Of a stretch of DNA of 64,000 nucleotides, positions 61,899 through 64,000 are shown in pieces. The stretch covers positions 15,664,938 to 15,728,937 of the forward strand of contig NC_081154.1 in the NCBI RefSeq assembly GCF_958295425.1, given 5' to 3'. Origin of the DNA: Solea solea (taxonomy: Eukaryota; Chordata; Actinopteri; Pleuronectiformes; Soleidae). Each line of letters starts with the position of its first letter. The first letter of the stretch is position 1. A model generated the notes under the pieces. The model saw only the letters and a list, made by a program, of their open reading frames with translations. It searched no databases and had not been told where the DNA came from. The translations under genes were made by a program, and so were the position numbers.

Positions 61899-62519
61899 TT
61901 AAAGGCGACATAGACCGGAAGCTCCAATTAACGCTGCGTTTGTGTGTGTGTATCTGCGTCATTACCTCGTTTATGAAACCCTAAAGTTTCAGAACAAACA
62001 GTTCAGCCACTGCTGAGAAAATAGGGTTGTATTGTTTTCCTGGGCTCTGCGAAGCCCAGAAATGATGATGTCATCAGTATACCTCACCACTCCTCTCACC
62101 ACCGTAGCGCCTCCTGGTGCGGGCACTAGTCCGGGCACATCCGGTTGCGTACATTCAACCGCAGAAGAAGAAGAACTACTCTCGTTGTAGCTGCTGAGAT
62201 GCAGAGCATGCACCGTGCCAGAGGGGGAGCTGTGTATCTGAGAGCTGGCCAACCAATTACGTCACTTCCAGGTACCTGGCCAATCACAGGACAGTGGGAA
62301 AGCTCTTGTTGGCTGGCCAATCACAACACAGTCCACTGTCTGGGGGTGTGGTTTTGGTCTGAAACAGCGCGGCTGACGAGAGCGCCAGTGAGGAGATATT
62401 TTGATCGGCTCGTTTGCAGCGACTGGGAGGTTTTTAACCATAAAAACAAGTTAATATATGTAAGTAGACCTCCATAACTAACATATATGTGCGATACAAG
62501 CATTCAATGTCACCTTTAA
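61899..62519. mobile_element. non-autonomous DNA element with promoter-like interior
   Basis: The left end ttaaaggcgacatagacc and, inverted, the right end ttaaaggtgacattgaatg form terminal inverted repeats (12 of the first 13 bases alike). The 621-bp interior has no transposase. It contains a perfect hairpin TGGGCT-ctgcga-AGCCCA (62041-62058), CCAAT boxes at 62253, 62280 and 62317, and TTACGTCA at 62257-62264. The phrases aaacagcgcggctgacgaga and taaccataaaaacaagttaa are ones I associate with a teleost short element. Superfamily unresolved, because TSD cannot be separated from the TTAAA ends. Confidence 0.65.
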
Positions 62520-64000
62520 ATTCTTCATGCGAGTATGCTCATGTATAGAAGAGCATACAACCGCTTAAATTCAACTTATTGAGCATCCAGTTCATTTGCT
62601 TCTTTTCGTTTGATAGTGGACTTGAGGATAAAAAAAAGAAAAGAAAATGTCAAATCTGTGATGTTTGACATTTTGAATGGAACGATGTGGCTGGAAGTGG
62701 CGCCTATATAAAGACGAGCGTTCAATACTGTAAGTTACACTTGTACAACAAAAATAGTCAGTAATAGGAGCAGAAATAGTCGGACAAACACAGGTGTGAC
62801 ATTGAGTGATTGAGTGTAACAGGAGTTCACACCACACATTTGCCACTTTATCCTGTAAAGAGAAATCTTTTATATATACAGTATATAAAGAATGTGTATT
62901 TCTTGTATTTCCCCGTTATCTTTGAAGAGATTGAGAAAAAATAAACATAAATGTGCATCATAGCATTGCCCAAGCAAGTAGTCAATTTTGAGCGTACATA
63001 GAATTACATGACTACTTATATTCATTCATACACACACACACATTGAATGGAGATTTTATTTACAGGGTTAATCATTAAAGTGAGTCCTTCCGTACATTTC
63101 CTGCCGCACCGTACCTCTGTGACTGCATGTAAACACAACAGGCATCATATTTCCCCCCACGTGCAGCACGTTAGCAGGCTGCACAACTGACAGCGTGGTG
63201 ACAATGCTATCGGTGTGTGTCAGCTGGCTATTGAGTTGCAAAATGTTTCCCCCTTTCAGCATGATTCGCTGTGCATGGCAAAATCTAATTAGCCACCATC
63301 ATCGGCGCCGGAGCTCGACTGACACTGAGGCCCTCCGTGTCGACTGCTTCCCCCTTGTAATTCCCCCGGCTCACCCCCACCGCCGCTTTCATTTCTTTTC
63401 GCACACCGCTTTCATGTTCATCCTTTTAGCCGTGATTTTAAAGTGTGACACGGAAAGATGTAGTGAATTTAACCGACGGCTAAATTGTGGAAGCATATCC
63501 ACTGACAGCTCTTTAGTTTGCTTGCCATATAGATGTTTTCAACGACTAACCAAATCATATAAGAACCGTCTTGAACTCGCTGCAGTTCATTTAATTTTTT
63601 TTAAATTGGATCCAAATCTGCTGTGAAACATCAGGCAGGTGCATGTGTAGTACTTTTAATGAGGACAATTTTTGAATTTAATTCACCTTTTCTCCTTACT
63701 GCCTACTAATGAATGTAAATAATATTGTCCAGCAAGTTTAAAAAGGCCACGCGGACCGAGCTGCGCGGGATCAAGGGTAATTAAAGCAACTGCGGTCATC
63801 TATTTCTGTGCTTGAGCTACGTTTGCTTAGACAGGCGCTATAGGCTACACCCCATCTTCTGCCTGTAATAACAGCAAAAGTGGTGGAATTGAATAAGAAT
63901 TAAATCAATACCAATTCACAGCTGTCCGCACGTTAAAAATATAGCCTTCGCTCTCGTGAAAAACTCGCCGATAGGTAAATCATAAAATATTGGTGCATTT
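62520..64000. other. intronic stretch to window end, nothing recognised
   Basis: Short TA (62870-62888) and CA (63029-63042) runs. A GC-rich segment lies at 63300-63400. The 143-codon + frame at 63195-63626 is unrecognised. Confidence 0.4.

Larger units (their letters stand above)
4555..64000 (+). other. nrg3: intron downstream of the EGF exon (at least 59 kb)
   Basis: I looked on the + strand for an exon coding the end of the EGF domain (Cys-x-Cys-Lys-Glu-Gly-Tyr... Arg-Cys-Asp-Gln-Phe) and for a transmembrane exon and saw neither. The whole remainder therefore reads as intron. Very long introns are known for NRG3 in mammals. A short or diverged exon could have been missed by eye. Confidence 0.6.

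Noticed and set aside
62145..62477. 110-codon frame near 62.3 kb
   Set aside because: Lies wholly inside the inverted-repeat element and has no protein resemblance.

Overview
The window looks like teleost fish nuclear DNA, probably percomorph. It is AT-rich, has no operon-like gene packing, is full of dinucleotide and A/T microsatellites, and carries many fish-type dispersed repeats. Protein-coding content is almost nil: nearly all open frames are short chance frames in intronic DNA.

The one host exon I can support lies at 4419-4554 on the + strand. It encodes the first four cysteines of an EGF domain whose spelling (KPC..DKDLAFCLNEGEC..IET..G.H.HC) is that of neuregulin 3. It has a good acceptor (a CAGCAG tandem) and a consensus GTAAGT donor, and the donor interrupts the EGF domain. 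The last two cysteines, the transmembrane segment and the cytoplasmic tail should be in later exons. I could not find them on the + strand, so 1-4418 reads as the preceding intron and 4555-64000 as one very large following intron.

The intron is built from repeats. 1-9 kb: the exon, flanking GT and GA microsatellites, and pieces of a 'gggctgcaac' repeat. 12-16 kb: a short TTAAAGG-ended inverted-repeat element and a dispersed repeat. 16.0-16.85 and 26.3-26.83 kb: two copies, in opposite orientation, of one non-autonomous element flanked by TTAA (piggyBac-like), both with a captured piece of a SINE-like repeat; the first copy also holds a LINE zinc-finger tail fragment between two ~107 bp direct repeats. 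24.6-24.9 kb: a CpG-rich patch with two adjacent hairpins. 27.4-27.64 kb: a GATAT/AATAT pentanucleotide array. 32.0-32.54 kb: a hAT-like element with a near-perfect 8-bp target duplication. 35.8-36.1 kb: TA-rich arrays. 47-49 kb: SINE-like copies. 52.3-53.55 kb: a 5'-truncated, frameshifted LINE reverse transcriptase. 56-59 kb: several dispersed-repeat copies and a possible regulatory cluster. 61.9-62.52 kb: a 621-bp inverted-repeat element with three CCAAT boxes and a CRE-like site.

I see no CRISPR, phage, tRNA or rRNA genes, and no new multi-gene system. The points most worth following are the NAGNAG acceptor and GT tract at the exon, the piggyBac-like pair, the promoter-like 61.9 kb element and the CpG patch.
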